Shown here piece by piece: positions 33,815 to 42,462 of a stretch of DNA of 64,000 nt. The stretch comes from an uncultured Ruminococcus sp. GTDB taxonomy: Bacteria > Bacillota > Clostridia > Oscillospirales > Acutalibacteraceae. Both the position numbers and the translations under genes were made by a program. The stretch's first letter is position 1. Every line of letters starts with the position of its first letter. Location of the stretch: the NCBI GenBank assembly GCA_902762615.1, contig CACWOX010000004.1:37557-101556 (forward strand), read 5' to 3'. The notes beneath the pieces are model-generated. The model was not told the origin of the DNA, searched no databases, and was given only the letters and a program-made list of their open reading frames with translations.

Positions 33815-34945
33815 ATGACAACATTCAATATGGTACATACGTCCGACCTGCATTTAGGCTCACTTTTCTCTTCAACGCCTGAGGTTGCCGAACTGAGAAA
33901 GCAGGAGCAGATAGATACTCTCAAGCAGATTCTCGACCTATGCACAGCCAACAAAGCCGACGCCTTGCTGATTGCAGGGGATATGTTCGACAGCATGAGA
34001 GTGGAAAGTGCATTTCTCGAACGAGTCAAGCTTCTTATCAGCCATTACAATCTGCGTGTGTTCATCACTCCGGGCAAGCACGACCCTGCCACACCCGACT
34101 CCTGCTACAACACCGAATGGCCGCAGAATGTGCATGTTTTCCGCGGAGGCATGGAGAAGGTCGAAATTCCCGAAAAAAACACCTGTGTGTGGGGCGCCGG
34201 ATTTACGCGTACCCAGTGTGAAGAATCTCTTTTGAAAAACTTTAACCCGATAAACAGCAGAATCAATATCCTCATGCTTTACGGCGAACTGTTTGACGGG
34301 ACAAGCACCGACAGCACATGCAATCCGATTGACGTTGAGGATATCAAAAACTGCGGCGCCGATTACGTCGCGCTGGGTTCATCACATACATATCAGTACT
34401 ACGAAAACAACGAGCTTTTATACTGCTATTCCGGCATGCCTTCTGCCTGCGGCTTTGACGAACCGGGGGAGAAGGGCGTGCTCTGCGGCTACGCGGCAAA
34501 GGGATTTGCACGCATGACTTTTACTCCGCTGGATGGGCGCGTTTATTCAAAGGAAAAAATTGATATTAACGGCTGCGCTGAGCCTGAGCAGTTTGCGGAT
34601 CGCATTATTTCAGTGCTTCGCGACAGATACGGCGAGAAATACTCCTATAACCTTTACGACATCAGTCTCATCGGAACGCCTTTTGAGGGAGTCATTCCTC
34701 CCGTACCTGAGATAAAAAGGCTGCTTTCGGAGTCGTCGATTTTTTATGCGAGGCTTACGGATGTTACCTCTCCCACAGTGGATTTTGAGCTTCTGATGAA
34801 TGACGGTTCGCTTAAAGGCGCGTTTGTCAGAAAGCTCTTTGAAAAAAAGCAGTCTGACAGCCGCGGCGGAGACAAATACATGCGCGCTTTGCTCTACGGA
34901 TTGAGCGCGTTTGAAGGGAACGTGAAGATAGATGAAGATTATTGA
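33815..34945 (+). CDS. SbcD/YhaO-like metallophosphoesterase (DNA repair exonuclease subunit)
   Basis: 376 residues from the ATG at 33815. Calcineurin-type phosphoesterase core: FNMVHTSDLHLGSLF (metal Asp and His), LLIAGDMFDSMRVES, FITPGKHDPATPDS (GNHD equivalent is GKHD), and a later GSSHTYQYY. The C-terminal 130 residues form a capping/dimer region. Its 3' end overlaps by 14 nt a large SMC-like ATPase, the same order as B. subtilis yhaO-yhaN and sbcD-sbcC. Likely a Mre11-type nuclease acting on DNA ends with that partner. Function of the Yha pair is less defined than SbcCD. Confidence 0.88.
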   Translation: MTTFNMVHTSDLHLGSLFSSTPEVAELRKQEQIDTLKQILDLCTANKADALLIAGDMFDSMRVESAFLERVKLLISHYNLRVFITPGKHDPATPDSCYNTEWPQNVHVFRGGMEKVEIPEKNTCVWGAGFTRTQCEESLLKNFNPINSRINILMLYGELFDGTSTDSTCNPIDVEDIKNCGADYVALGSSHTYQYYENNELLYCYSGMPSACGFDEPGEKGVLCGYAAKGFARMTFTPLDGRVYSKEKIDINGCAEPEQFADRIISVLRDRYGEKYSYNLYDISLIGTPFEGVIPPVPEIKRLLSESSIFYARLTDVTSPTVDFELLMNDGSLKGAFVRKLFEKKQSDSRGGDKYMRALLYGLSAFEGNVKIDEDY

Positions 34946-37310
34946 GATAAATATTAAATGCTTCGGCAAGCTCAGAGACTTCGTTCTTAAACCGGGCGAT
35001 GGAGTAAACATTATATACGGCAAAAATGAATCCGGCAAATCAACCATCATGGCGTTTATCAAGGCGATGTTTTACGGATTTGAATCGGGTGAAAAGCGCA
35101 GGCAATATGAGCCGTGGAACGGCGGACAACCGGCAGGTTCTATCGAATTCGAGTTTGACGGAAAGACATACTTTCTCAATCGCACCTTCGGCGAGTCGAA
35201 GGGATATGATAAAATCTCGCTTTTCGACAAGACCAACGGTGAAACCGTACCTCTTTCACCGGGGCAGGAACCCGGCGCTCTTGTATTCGGCATCAACATC
35301 AGGACCTTTGTCAGCTCGGTCTTTATCGGACAATCGGGCATTGCCGTTGAAGGGGAAAACCATGAGGTCATCAACCGTTTGGTAAATCTCACCTCAGCAG
35401 GCGATGAGCATGTATCCAAGCGTGAGATAGACAAAAGGTTAAAAAATGCCGCCGCAGCGATTGATTCAAAGAAATCCGACGCAATCCTTCCCGAGCTTCG
35501 CAAGCAAAAACGCGAGCTGATGGATTCGCGTGCCCAGATGATCAAGGTGCTTGCGGAATCGGACGATCTGAGAAACAAGATAGCGGTAGATATGCGTGAG
35601 GAAAAAACGCTCTTACAACAGAAGAGCTTTTTAGAGGAAATGTACGACAGGCTCGAAAAAAAAGAAGAACTTGTCGAAATTGATCTCATACTCCGCAAAC
35701 GCGACGAAGTTGCCGAGCTGGAAGAAAAATACAATCGGCTGGACAAGCTTTTCAGCGGAGAGCTTGCCGACGGAATGAGCGAATTCATGTCCGATTCGAG
35801 TAAGCTGCTGGACGAGGAAAAGGTAAGAGAGGCTGCTTTGCAGGAAAAAGTGGACGAGCTGGAAGACCTCAGAAGGCAGGCGGTTTCGATAGACCGTCCA
35901 AAGCTGAATATGACCAAAATCGTTAAGAAGTACACCAAGGAAATCGAGCTGGCTTTCGATCAGTACGATTCGCTTGTTAGAGAGAGGCGAGAACTGGAGC
36001 TTGCCATAGAGCAAAAGGAAGATCCTGTAGAGGAACCCGAAGACATGAGACTGGTCGGAGGCATCTGCGCCATTGTCATGCTGGCAACGCTTTTCCTCGG
36101 CATTTTTGTACATTGGATTTTCTACCTTATGGGCATTCTGGCAGTGATAAGCATTGCGGTCTATCTGTTCATATATAAGAAGAGCATTGACGAAGAGGAT
36201 AAATTCAGCGAAGAAGAATTGGGGCTTTCCAATATCAATGAACAGATGAATGCGCTGAATGAAGAAAACCGCTATATTTTGGATGAATTCGGCATAAGGA
36301 CAATGGATGATTTTGACAAGCTGTATAAGGCAATTGAGCAGAATCAGAAAAGGTACATTGAAAGCAGAGAAAAAAAGCTTAAACTGGAGGCTCAGATTTC
36401 CGACCTGAAAGGAGAACTTGACGCAGTCAGAAAAAAGCTTCAGGACAATCTCGCAGCCTACCATGAAACCGAATCAAGCGAAGAAGCCACGGGCATTATC
36501 AATAAACTCAGCACGATGAAGCGTGAGCATGAAAAGCTTTCCTTCAAGCTTGCTTCGGCAAAAGACACTTACAATTTCATGCTCAGAGGCCGCAGTATCG
36601 ACGAGCTGGTTTTGTACAGTGAGCAGGTTCGCAGCAATGTTGAGCTTGAGGTTCCCGATAGCTTTACCAAGGATAACGTCAAAAGCAAACTCACGGCAGT
36701 TAACGCTAAATTAGAGGAAATCAGCGCACAGATTTCGCGCGAAGAGACCGAGCTTCTTCTCAAGCCCTACAGCACTCAGAATGTTCAAAAAGTTTCGGAC
36801 GAAATAAAGGCATTGAACAGACGCATTGAGCATTACGAATTTGAGCTCAGCGCCATTGAGGAAGCGCAAAAAACACTTGACGAAGCATTTCAGGAAATGA
36901 AAATCGACTTCGGACCAATGATCAATTACCGTGCTTCCCGATTGCTCAACGGCATGACCGGCAGCAAATCCAGCTCGGTGCTTGTGTCGGATAAGCTGAT
37001 TCCCTCGTTTGCCGAGCAGGGCGACAGCCAGCCCAGAAGCAGTGAATGGATGGGCGCAGGTACATACGACCAGATCTATCTCGCCCTGAGACTCGCGCTG
37101 TCGGGTGTTGTAACAGATGAAATGCTGACCGTTTTGCTGGACGATTCCTTTGTACAGTTCGACGATGATCGCATGACCGAAGCACTCAAGTTCATCAAGG
37201 ATGACAATGCTATCGGTGAGATAGGTCAGGTCATTATCTTCACCTGTCACAAGCGCATGGTGAGCACTGCCAAAAAGCTGGAAATGACAGATAACGTATT
37301 CAGCATGTGA
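34932..37310 (+). CDS. YhaN-like SMC/Rad50-type ATPase with membrane segments
   Basis: 792 residues. N-terminal half-cassette with IIYGKNESGKSTIMAFIKAM (about 33-52) and VFIGQSGIAVEGENHEV; long coiled-coil arms (about 170-365 and 420-640); C-terminal half with GAGTYDQIYLALRLAL (signature) and LTVLLDDSFVQFDDD (Walker B). Two adjacent membrane helices interrupt the coiled coil (about 375-415), as in B. subtilis YhaN and unlike SbcC. This suggests the nuclease complex is membrane-tethered. Works with the preceding phosphoesterase. Followed by a terminator. Confidence 0.88.
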   Translation: MKIIEINIKCFGKLRDFVLKPGDGVNIIYGKNESGKSTIMAFIKAMFYGFESGEKRRQYEPWNGGQPAGSIEFEFDGKTYFLNRTFGESKGYDKISLFDKTNGETVPLSPGQEPGALVFGINIRTFVSSVFIGQSGIAVEGENHEVINRLVNLTSAGDEHVSKREIDKRLKNAAAAIDSKKSDAILPELRKQKRELMDSRAQMIKVLAESDDLRNKIAVDMREEKTLLQQKSFLEEMYDRLEKKEELVEIDLILRKRDEVAELEEKYNRLDKLFSGELADGMSEFMSDSSKLLDEEKVREAALQEKVDELEDLRRQAVSIDRPKLNMTKIVKKYTKEIELAFDQYDSLVRERRELELAIEQKEDPVEEPEDMRLVGGICAIVMLATLFLGIFVHWIFYLMGILAVISIAVYLFIYKKSIDEEDKFSEEELGLSNINEQMNALNEENRYILDEFGIRTMDDFDKLYKAIEQNQKRYIESREKKLKLEAQISDLKGELDAVRKKLQDNLAAYHETESSEEATGIINKLSTMKREHEKLSFKLASAKDTYNFMLRGRSIDELVLYSEQVRSNVELEVPDSFTKDNVKSKLTAVNAKLEEISAQISREETELLLKPYSTQNVQKVSDEIKALNRRIEHYEFELSAIEEAQKTLDEAFQEMKIDFGPMINYRASRLLNGMTGSKSSSVLVSDKLIPSFAEQGDSQPRSSEWMGAGTYDQIYLALRLALSGVVTDEMLTVLLDDSFVQFDDDRMTEALKFIKDDNAIGEIGQVIIFTCHKRMVSTAKKLEMTDNVFSM

Positions 37311-37332
37311 TTTTCTAAATTCATTCTAAATA

Positions 37333-37387
37333 TAAAAAAGCAAGCCACAATGCAGTTTTAATCACTTAACTGCGCTGTGGCTTTTTG
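37333..37387. terminator. Terminator between YhaN-like and XRE regulator genes
   Basis: GCCACA/TGTGGC and TGCAGTT/AACTGCG stems with a one-base mismatch, followed by TTTTTG on the + strand and AAAAAG upstream, so usable in both directions for the converging genes. Confidence 0.8.
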
Positions 37388-37406
37388 TTATGTACATAAT
37401 AAAATA

Positions 37407-38093
37407 TCATTCCATCCTGCGAACCTGCACCGCTGTACCGATAATGTGTATGTCGGATTCTTCCAACTGTTCTGTAGTGAAAAACATTTCTTCTGTTCTG
37501 CGGTCGAGAGGAATAATTGATTTGCCGTTTCGCTTTCTCACAAGGTGGCAGAGAAATGCATCATCCGAGCCTATGCTCACAAGACCGACACGGTCTGAAG
37601 GAATCTTGCTTCTCCGCTCGAATATAACGATGTCTCCGTCGTAATATCTGGGAGCCAGCTCGCTTCCGCTGATACGCAGTCCGAAAAATTCGTGCCCTCC
37701 GATCAGCCACTTTGAAGGAATTATTTCAATAGAGTCATTCTCAACATCTCCGCCGTCAGTTGTATTATATCTCGAATAGATTTTTAACACATGACCTGTA
37801 TCGGACTGCTCGGAATTTGAATTCAGCTCCGTCATTGCATCAGTTTTGCACAAAAGGTAATCCGGAGGCACGCCGAATATATTGGATAGAAAGTAGATAA
37901 TTCCGGCGGAAGGCTCATGAATTCCGTTTTCATATTTGGAAATCATGCCTTTGTTTATGTTGGCATTGTAATCGCGGTTCAGTCTTTCAGCCACTTCCTG
38001 CAGCGAAAAACCTGCACTCTTGCGAACTGCTTTGATTCGCAATCCGACGAGTGCAGCTTCCTGCTTTTGGGTATCGGATTTTGGAGTTCTCAA
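37407..38093 (-). CDS. XRE/S24-type regulator (LexA/CI-like repressor)
   Basis: 228 residues from a TTG that follows AAAGGAGG by 7 nt. N-terminal HTH (about 14-80): LRIKAVRKSAGFSLQEVAER and NKGMISKYENGIHEPS. C-terminal S24/LexA-like half: GLRISGSELAPRYYDGDIVI (candidate Ser) and DDAFLCHLVRK. At the place where cleavable repressors usually carry the catalytic Lys (xVKR), I read LCH, so self-cleavage may be lost; this alignment is by eye. It sits 25 nt downstream of nadC and is probably on the nadABC transcript. No phage genes surround it. Target unknown. Confidence 0.83.
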   Translation of the reverse strand: MRTPKSDTQKQEAALVGLRIKAVRKSAGFSLQEVAERLNRDYNANINKGMISKYENGIHEPSAGIIYFLSNIFGVPPDYLLCKTDAMTELNSNSEQSDTGHVLKIYSRYNTTDGGDVENDSIEIIPSKWLIGGHEFFGLRISGSELAPRYYDGDIVIFERRSKIPSDRVGLVSIGSDDAFLCHLVRKRNGKSIIPLDRRTEEMFFTTEQLEESDIHIIGTAVQVRRME

Positions 38094-38117
38094 CAGAAAA
38101 CCTCCTTTAAAAATCTC

Positions 38118-38951
38118 TTACGATATTCTCATGGAAATGTCAAACGCCTGCACCGAATGAGTGAGAGCACCTATTGAAATAATATCAACGCCCGTCTCTG
38201 CCACCTCGCGCAGGGTATCATGCGTAATGCCGCCGGAGGCTTCAAGCAATGCCTTACCGCCGACCATTTCAACTGCCTTTTTCATTGTGGGGCAATCCAT
38301 GTTGTCGAGCATGATAATATCTGCGCCGGATTCCAGAGCCTGCTTTACTTCGTCGAGATCACGGGTCTCTACTTCGATTTTTACCATGTGACCCAGCCTG
38401 GAGCGCAGAGTGCTGACAGCGCCGGCAATTCCACCGCAGGCGTCGATGTGGTTGTCCTTGAGCATAGCGCCGTCGCTGAGATTGTAGCGGTGATTCTTGC
38501 CGCCGCCCACGGTGACGGCATATTTCTGAATGGCGCGAAGCCCGGGAAGTGTCTTGCGCGTGTCGGTAATCGCAGCATTGGTTCCTTTCACTATGTCTAC
38601 ACAGCGTGCCGTTTCGGTCGCAATGCCGGACATATGCTGTATCAGATTGAGCGCAGTACGCTCACCTTTGAGCAGGCAGCGCATATTGCCGGAAAATTCG
38701 CAAATCACATCGCCCTTGGCAATCTTGTCGCCGTCATGGAAATGAACCGTACATGCAAAGCTGTCGTCCAACAGCCGGAATACCCTCATGGCAGCATCAA
38801 TTCCGCAGAGCACACCCGAAGCCTTCGCCACAAAATAGGCTTGTCCTCGCTGATCCTCCAGAATCACAAGATCTGCGGTCGTGTCTATATAATTGATGTC
38901 CTCTTTGAGGGCATTTTTAATCAGATCATCCAAATAAAAGTCCAGTACCAT
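38118..38951 (-). CDS. nadC: Quinolinate phosphoribosyltransferase NadC
   Basis: 277 residues from the ATG at 38951, preceded by GGGAGA. Converts quinolinate and PRPP to nicotinate mononucleotide. Family blocks: LKEDINYIDTTADL, LKGERTALNLIQHMSGIATE (about 86-105), TDTRKTLPGLRAIQKYAVTV, GGGKNHRYNLSDGAMLKDNH (about 147-166) and the phosphate-binding ISIGALTHSV. Third gene of nadA-nadB-nadC. Confidence 0.96.
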   Translation of the reverse strand: MVLDFYLDDLIKNALKEDINYIDTTADLVILEDQRGQAYFVAKASGVLCGIDAAMRVFRLLDDSFACTVHFHDGDKIAKGDVICEFSGNMRCLLKGERTALNLIQHMSGIATETARCVDIVKGTNAAITDTRKTLPGLRAIQKYAVTVGGGKNHRYNLSDGAMLKDNHIDACGGIAGAVSTLRSRLGHMVKIEVETRDLDEVKQALESGADIIMLDNMDCPTMKKAVEMVGGKALLEASGGITHDTLREVAETGVDIISIGALTHSVQAFDISMRIS

Positions 38952-38970
38952 GTTTTTAATGCATCTCCCG

Positions 38971-40455
38971 TCAGTTGTTGTTCTTGGCGTTCTCGATATC
39001 CTCATTCAGCACAATATACGCCACTGTCACAGCGCTTCGGGCTTCAATCAGATCCTTACTCATTGCCAGATCATCTGCATAAACCTCTTTGAGAAGCTCC
39101 TCAATGACAGGCATATTGGCAGCAGCCTTTTCCGTATTGAGGGTGACAAAATGAGCTTCCTGCAATATATTCCGAATCGTCGTGCGAATCCCTTTGCGCA
39201 GCGGCTTGCCTTCTTTGGAGGGCATTACCGGCTCGTCCTTCGGCTTTGCGCAGCCGTTGACGCAGATATTCAGAATAATGTCCGTCGCGGCGCGTCTGGA
39301 AAACACAAGAGCCTCCAGCAGAGAATTGCTCGCAAGACGGTTTTTACCGTGTATGCCCGTGTGAGAGCATTCGCCGACGGCATAAAGTCCCGGCACGTTG
39401 GTTCTCGCTTTGGTGTCAACGTTAATGCCGCCCATCAGATAGTGCTGAGTAGGATATATCGGAATCCAGTCCTTTGTCATGTCAATGCCCTCTTCAAGGC
39501 ATTTTTCATATATCATCGGGAATCTGCTTCTCACAAAGTCGGGTTCTTCGTGCGTGATGTCGAGATAGAATTTGTCGCTGTTCAGACGCTGCCCTTCCTG
39601 TATAATAATTCTGGAAACAACGTCACGCGGCGCAAGCTCACCGCGGTAATCGTAATTTTCGACAAAGCGGTCGCCGTTCACATTTCTAAGCACAGCGCCT
39701 TCTCCTCTGACAGCCTCGGATATCAGGAAGCGCTCGTGGGAATCGTCCTTTGGGGCAAATCCCGTCGGATGGAACTGAATATAAGAGAGATTCTTTATCT
39801 TAGCGCCGATATGATAAGCCATTGTAATACCGTCTCCGGTGGCAATGGCTGAGTTAGTGGTGTATTTGAACACCCTGCCTATTCCGCCTGTACCGAGAAT
39901 CACATAGGGTGCAAAAACAGGCATTATATTGCCGTCAGCCGGCATAATGCCAAGCCAGAAGCCGCCGCCGCTGTCCTTTTGCAGAGAACAGAGCAAGGTG
40001 TTTTCCAGAAGCTCGACATTCGGCTTTGCCGCGACAAGCTCCAGAAGCTGGCGAACTATCTCGCGTCCGGTGGAATCCTTGTGATGGGCAATCCTGTGGC
40101 GGCTGTGTCCGCCTTCCAGCGTCATTGCGAGATTGCCCTGGCTGTCACTGTCGAACTGCACGCCCAGCTCCCGCAGCTTGAGTACATCGGAAGGTCCCTC
40201 TGTGACAAGCACCTCGAGAGCCGACAGGTCGTTTTTGTAGCCACCGGCAATCAACGTGTCGGCTATATGCAGCTTGTAATTGTCGTTGTCCTTGTCAATG
40301 ACGGCTGCCACGCCGCCCTGCGCAAGCGAACTGTTGGAAAGAGACAATTCCCGCTTGCTGATGACCAGAACGCTGATATCGCTGCTGAATTGAAGGGCAG
40401 CATATAAACCCGAAACACCCGAGCCGACGATAACTACATCATAATTGTCTTTCAT
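38971..40455 (-). CDS. nadB: L-aspartate oxidase NadB
   Basis: 494 residues from ATG 40455 (a TTG nine codons upstream is an alternative). Flavoprotein oxidising aspartate to iminoaspartate for NadA. FAD-binding YDVVIVGSGVSGLYAALQ near the N-terminus, SLAQGGVAAVIDKDND, GGHSRHRIAHHKDSTGREIV (about 114-133), SYIQFHPTGF, AVRGEGAVLRN and MGGINVDTKARTNVPGLYAV. The C-terminal domain (about 385-494) is somewhat short compared with E. coli NadB of 540 residues. In anaerobes fumarate can serve as electron acceptor. Confidence 0.94.
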   Translation of the reverse strand: MKDNYDVVIVGSGVSGLYAALQFSSDISVLVISKRELSLSNSSLAQGGVAAVIDKDNDNYKLHIADTLIAGGYKNDLSALEVLVTEGPSDVLKLRELGVQFDSDSQGNLAMTLEGGHSRHRIAHHKDSTGREIVRQLLELVAAKPNVELLENTLLCSLQKDSGGGFWLGIMPADGNIMPVFAPYVILGTGGIGRVFKYTTNSAIATGDGITMAYHIGAKIKNLSYIQFHPTGFAPKDDSHERFLISEAVRGEGAVLRNVNGDRFVENYDYRGELAPRDVVSRIIIQEGQRLNSDKFYLDITHEEPDFVRSRFPMIYEKCLEEGIDMTKDWIPIYPTQHYLMGGINVDTKARTNVPGLYAVGECSHTGIHGKNRLASNSLLEALVFSRRAATDIILNICVNGCAKPKDEPVMPSKEGKPLRKGIRTTIRNILQEAHFVTLNTEKAAANMPVIEELLKEVYADDLAMSKDLIEARSAVTVAYIVLNEDIENAKNNN

Positions 40456-40507
40456 TTGAAATTTGTCATTCCTTAACCTCAAAATATTTTCGGCATAACG
40501 AAAAATA

Positions 40508-41428
40508 TCAGCCGCCGTATTTCAGCATATTGTCAATGCTGCGTTTAGCTTTTAGACGAAGCTCTTCTTCTATCTCAATGACGTCTCCGAAGTTACCCAA
40601 GAGGGCATCGTAGACATTTTGAAGGGTGGTCATCTTCATATTGGGGCAAACCAGCTTATTGGGAGCCAGCTGCCAGAAGCCGCGTTCGGGGAAATCTCTG
40701 CTCAGCTTGTCGCAAACGCCTTTTTCGGTCGCGATAATGACATCCTCATTGCAGCTCTTGCAATACTCGATGATCTCGGAGGTGGAGCCGATAAAGTCAC
40801 AGAGATCAACCACTTCCTTGCGGCACTCGGGGTGAACGGCTATTTTGGCTCCGGGGTGAAGGGCTTTGGCTTCCTGTACATCCTTGACAGATACGCTGTG
40901 GTGCGTCGGGCAGCAGCCGTCCCAGAGGATAATTTCTTTTTCCGGCACGAATTTCGCAACATAGCCGCCGAGATTCTGGTCGGGAATAAACAGCACCTTT
41001 TTCGACGGGAGAGAGGAAACGATTTTGACAGCAGTCGACGAAGTGACGCATACGTCACATTCCGCTTTAAGCTCGGTGCTTGTGTTGATATAAGCGCAAA
41101 CGCACACATCGGGATTTTCCTCACGGAATTTTCTGACGCGTTCGGGAGAGATCTGCTCCGCCATCGGGCAGGTCGCTTTTCTGTGTGAGAGGACAACCTC
41201 CTTTTCGGGAGAGAGTATCTTTACGGTATCAGCCATGAAGCGCACGCCGCAGAGAAGTACCCGTTTGACATCAGGCATTTTCGCTGCTGCCTTGGAAAGG
41301 GCAAAGCTGTCGCCTGAGATGTCGGCAATATCTATGATGTCGGGCGCCTGATATGTGTGTGCAAGCACTAATGTACCAGTGTCCTTTTTTGCCTGAATGA
41401 TTGCCTGTTTAAGTTCAGAAGTATTCAT
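40508..41428 (-). CDS. nadA: Quinolinate synthase NadA (4Fe-4S)
   Basis: 306 residues, the shorter NadA type. Condenses iminoaspartate with dihydroxyacetone phosphate. Cysteine ligands are in LLCGVRFMADT, VCVTSSTAVK and LVCPNMKMTTL; HTYQAPDIIDIADISGDSF, PDQNLGGYVAKF and VHPECRKEV are further family blocks. First gene of the nad operon, with its own consensus promoter. Confidence 0.95.
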   Translation of the reverse strand: MNTSELKQAIIQAKKDTGTLVLAHTYQAPDIIDIADISGDSFALSKAAAKMPDVKRVLLCGVRFMADTVKILSPEKEVVLSHRKATCPMAEQISPERVRKFREENPDVCVCAYINTSTELKAECDVCVTSSTAVKIVSSLPSKKVLFIPDQNLGGYVAKFVPEKEIILWDGCCPTHHSVSVKDVQEAKALHPGAKIAVHPECRKEVVDLCDFIGSTSEIIEYCKSCNEDVIIATEKGVCDKLSRDFPERGFWQLAPNKLVCPNMKMTTLQNVYDALLGNFGDVIEIEEELRLKAKRSIDNMLKYGG

Positions 41429-41488
41429 TAGATCATATCCTTTCCGGAATTAGCTGAAAGCTCTGCCGATCAAATAATAATTATAATC

Positions 41489-41517
41489 ATTTTAGCACAC
41501 TGTAACGCTCTTTTCAA
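41489..41517 (-). promoter_or_regulatory. Sigma-A promoter of nadABC
   Basis: On the - strand TTGAAA (41512-41517), 17-nt spacer, TAAAAT (41489-41494). The leader to nadA is about 55 nt. No operator recognised with confidence. Confidence 0.75.
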
Positions 41518-41572
41518 GTAGTTTGCATATCATTAATATAGATTTTCTGCTCAAATATTTTATAATTTCTTG

Positions 41573-41601
41573 TTGCGAATTTTTATGATAGCTGATATAA
41601 T
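41573..41601 (+). promoter_or_regulatory. Promoter of the RNase HI gene
   Basis: TTGCGA (41573-41578), 17-nt spacer, perfect TATAAT (41596-41601); TCAGGAGA precedes the ATG at 41635. Confidence 0.7.
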
Positions 41602-41634
41602 TATCCTGAAACAAATGATCAGGAGAATATAATC

Positions 41635-42081
41635 ATGACACAATCTAATGTTGAAATTTACACCGACGGAGCATGCTCAGGCAATCCCGGTCCCGGCGGT
41701 TGGGGTGCTGTTCTGATATATGGCGAGCATGAAAAGCAGCTTTCGGGCGGTGAAGCCGAGACCACAAACAACCGCATGGAATTGACCGCCGTAATTGAAG
41801 CATTATCGCTGCTCAAACGTCCGTGCAGCGTTACACTCACCACCGATTCCAAATACGTCTCTGACAGCGTGACAAAAGGCTGGGTGTACGGCTGGCAGAA
41901 GCGCGGTTGGAAAAAGAGTGACGGCAAACCGGCACTCAATGCCGACCTCTGGGAAAAACTGCTGCCGCTTCTTAAAACCCACGATGTGAAATTCGTCTGG
42001 ATCAAGGGACACGCCGGGCACAAATACAACGAGATATGCGACAGGCTTGCAGTAGCGGAATGGCAAAAATTTAAGAAGTAA
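41635..42081 (+). CDS. rnhA: Ribonuclease HI
   Basis: 148 residues, normal for bacterial RNase HI, which removes RNA from RNA-DNA hybrids. The catalytic acidic residues are seen in [18 protein letters not shown] (Asp), [14 protein letters not shown] (Glu), [10 protein letters not shown] (Asp) and [11 protein letters not shown] (final Asp), with the basic handle [18 protein letters not shown] and the histidine in KGHAGHKYN. Monocistronic or followed by the small gene after a hairpin. Confidence 0.95.
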   Translation: MTQSNVEIYTDGACSGNPGPGGWGAVLIYGEHEKQLSGGEAETTNNRMELTAVIEALSLLKRPCSVTLTTDSKYVSDSVTKGWVYGWQKRGWKKSDGKPALNADLWEKLLPLLKTHDVKFVWIKGHAGHKYNEICDRLAVAEWQKFKK

Positions 42082-42089
42082 TAATGCAT

Positions 42090-42136
42090 AAACGCCCCTT
42101 TTGAGTGACACACTAATCACGTAGAAAGGGGTGTTT
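42090..42136 (+). terminator. Hairpin between rnhA and the small downstream gene
   Basis: 12-bp stem AAACGCCCCTTT / AAAGGGGTGTTT (one G-T pair), loop 23 nt. No clear T-run follows. The 3' arm contains AAAGGGG, the only visible ribosome site for the gene at 42145 (13 nt before its ATG), so the hairpin could also mask translation. Confidence 0.6.
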
Positions 42137-42144
42137 ATAAAATC

Positions 42145-42381
42145 ATGAGCAAGAAAAACAAACACAACAACAACATTCCCCAGACCGATGAGTACGGTCA
42201 GTTCGAGAGCATGGACGCTATGAATGTAGCTTCCGGCACGGAATGCACCGGCATGACGCCTACTCCGCCGGGCGGCTGCGACGATGCGACTTCCTACCGT
42301 GAGATATATGATATTCCGGTAGAGCAGGCGACGGTCAACACACGCCCGAACGAGCAATCCAAAAAGAAAAACAACAAATAA
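42145..42381 (+). CDS. Small hydrophilic protein, unknown
   Basis: 78 residues. Lysine/asparagine-rich ends (MSKKNKHNNN, SKKKNNK), an acidic, glycine/proline-containing middle with two cysteines (GTECTGMTPTPPGGCDD), no membrane segment or signal peptide. I do not recognise a family. The codon pattern and a dedicated hairpin pair on each side suggest a real gene, but the ribosome site is distant. No function proposed. Confidence 0.55.
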   Translation: MSKKNKHNNNIPQTDEYGQFESMDAMNVASGTECTGMTPTPPGGCDDATSYREIYDIPVEQATVNTRPNEQSKKKNNK

Positions 42382-42401
42382 ATAAAATGATTGCAAATGA
42401 A

Positions 42402-42457
42402 AAAACCTCTCTCACCACGTTTCCTTTAAATACAAATCGCGTGGGGGGAGAGGTTTT
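42402..42457. terminator. Terminator between the small gene and the L,D-transpeptidase gene
   Basis: AAAACCTCTCTC and CCACG pair with CGTGG and GGGAGAGGTTTT across a 20-nt loop; T-runs lie on both sides, so it can end both converging genes. Confidence 0.85.
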
Positions 42458-42462
42458 GTCTT

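Noticed and set aside
37407..38093. Prophage repressor
   Set aside because: No phage structural, integrase or replication genes surround it; it is embedded after nadC.
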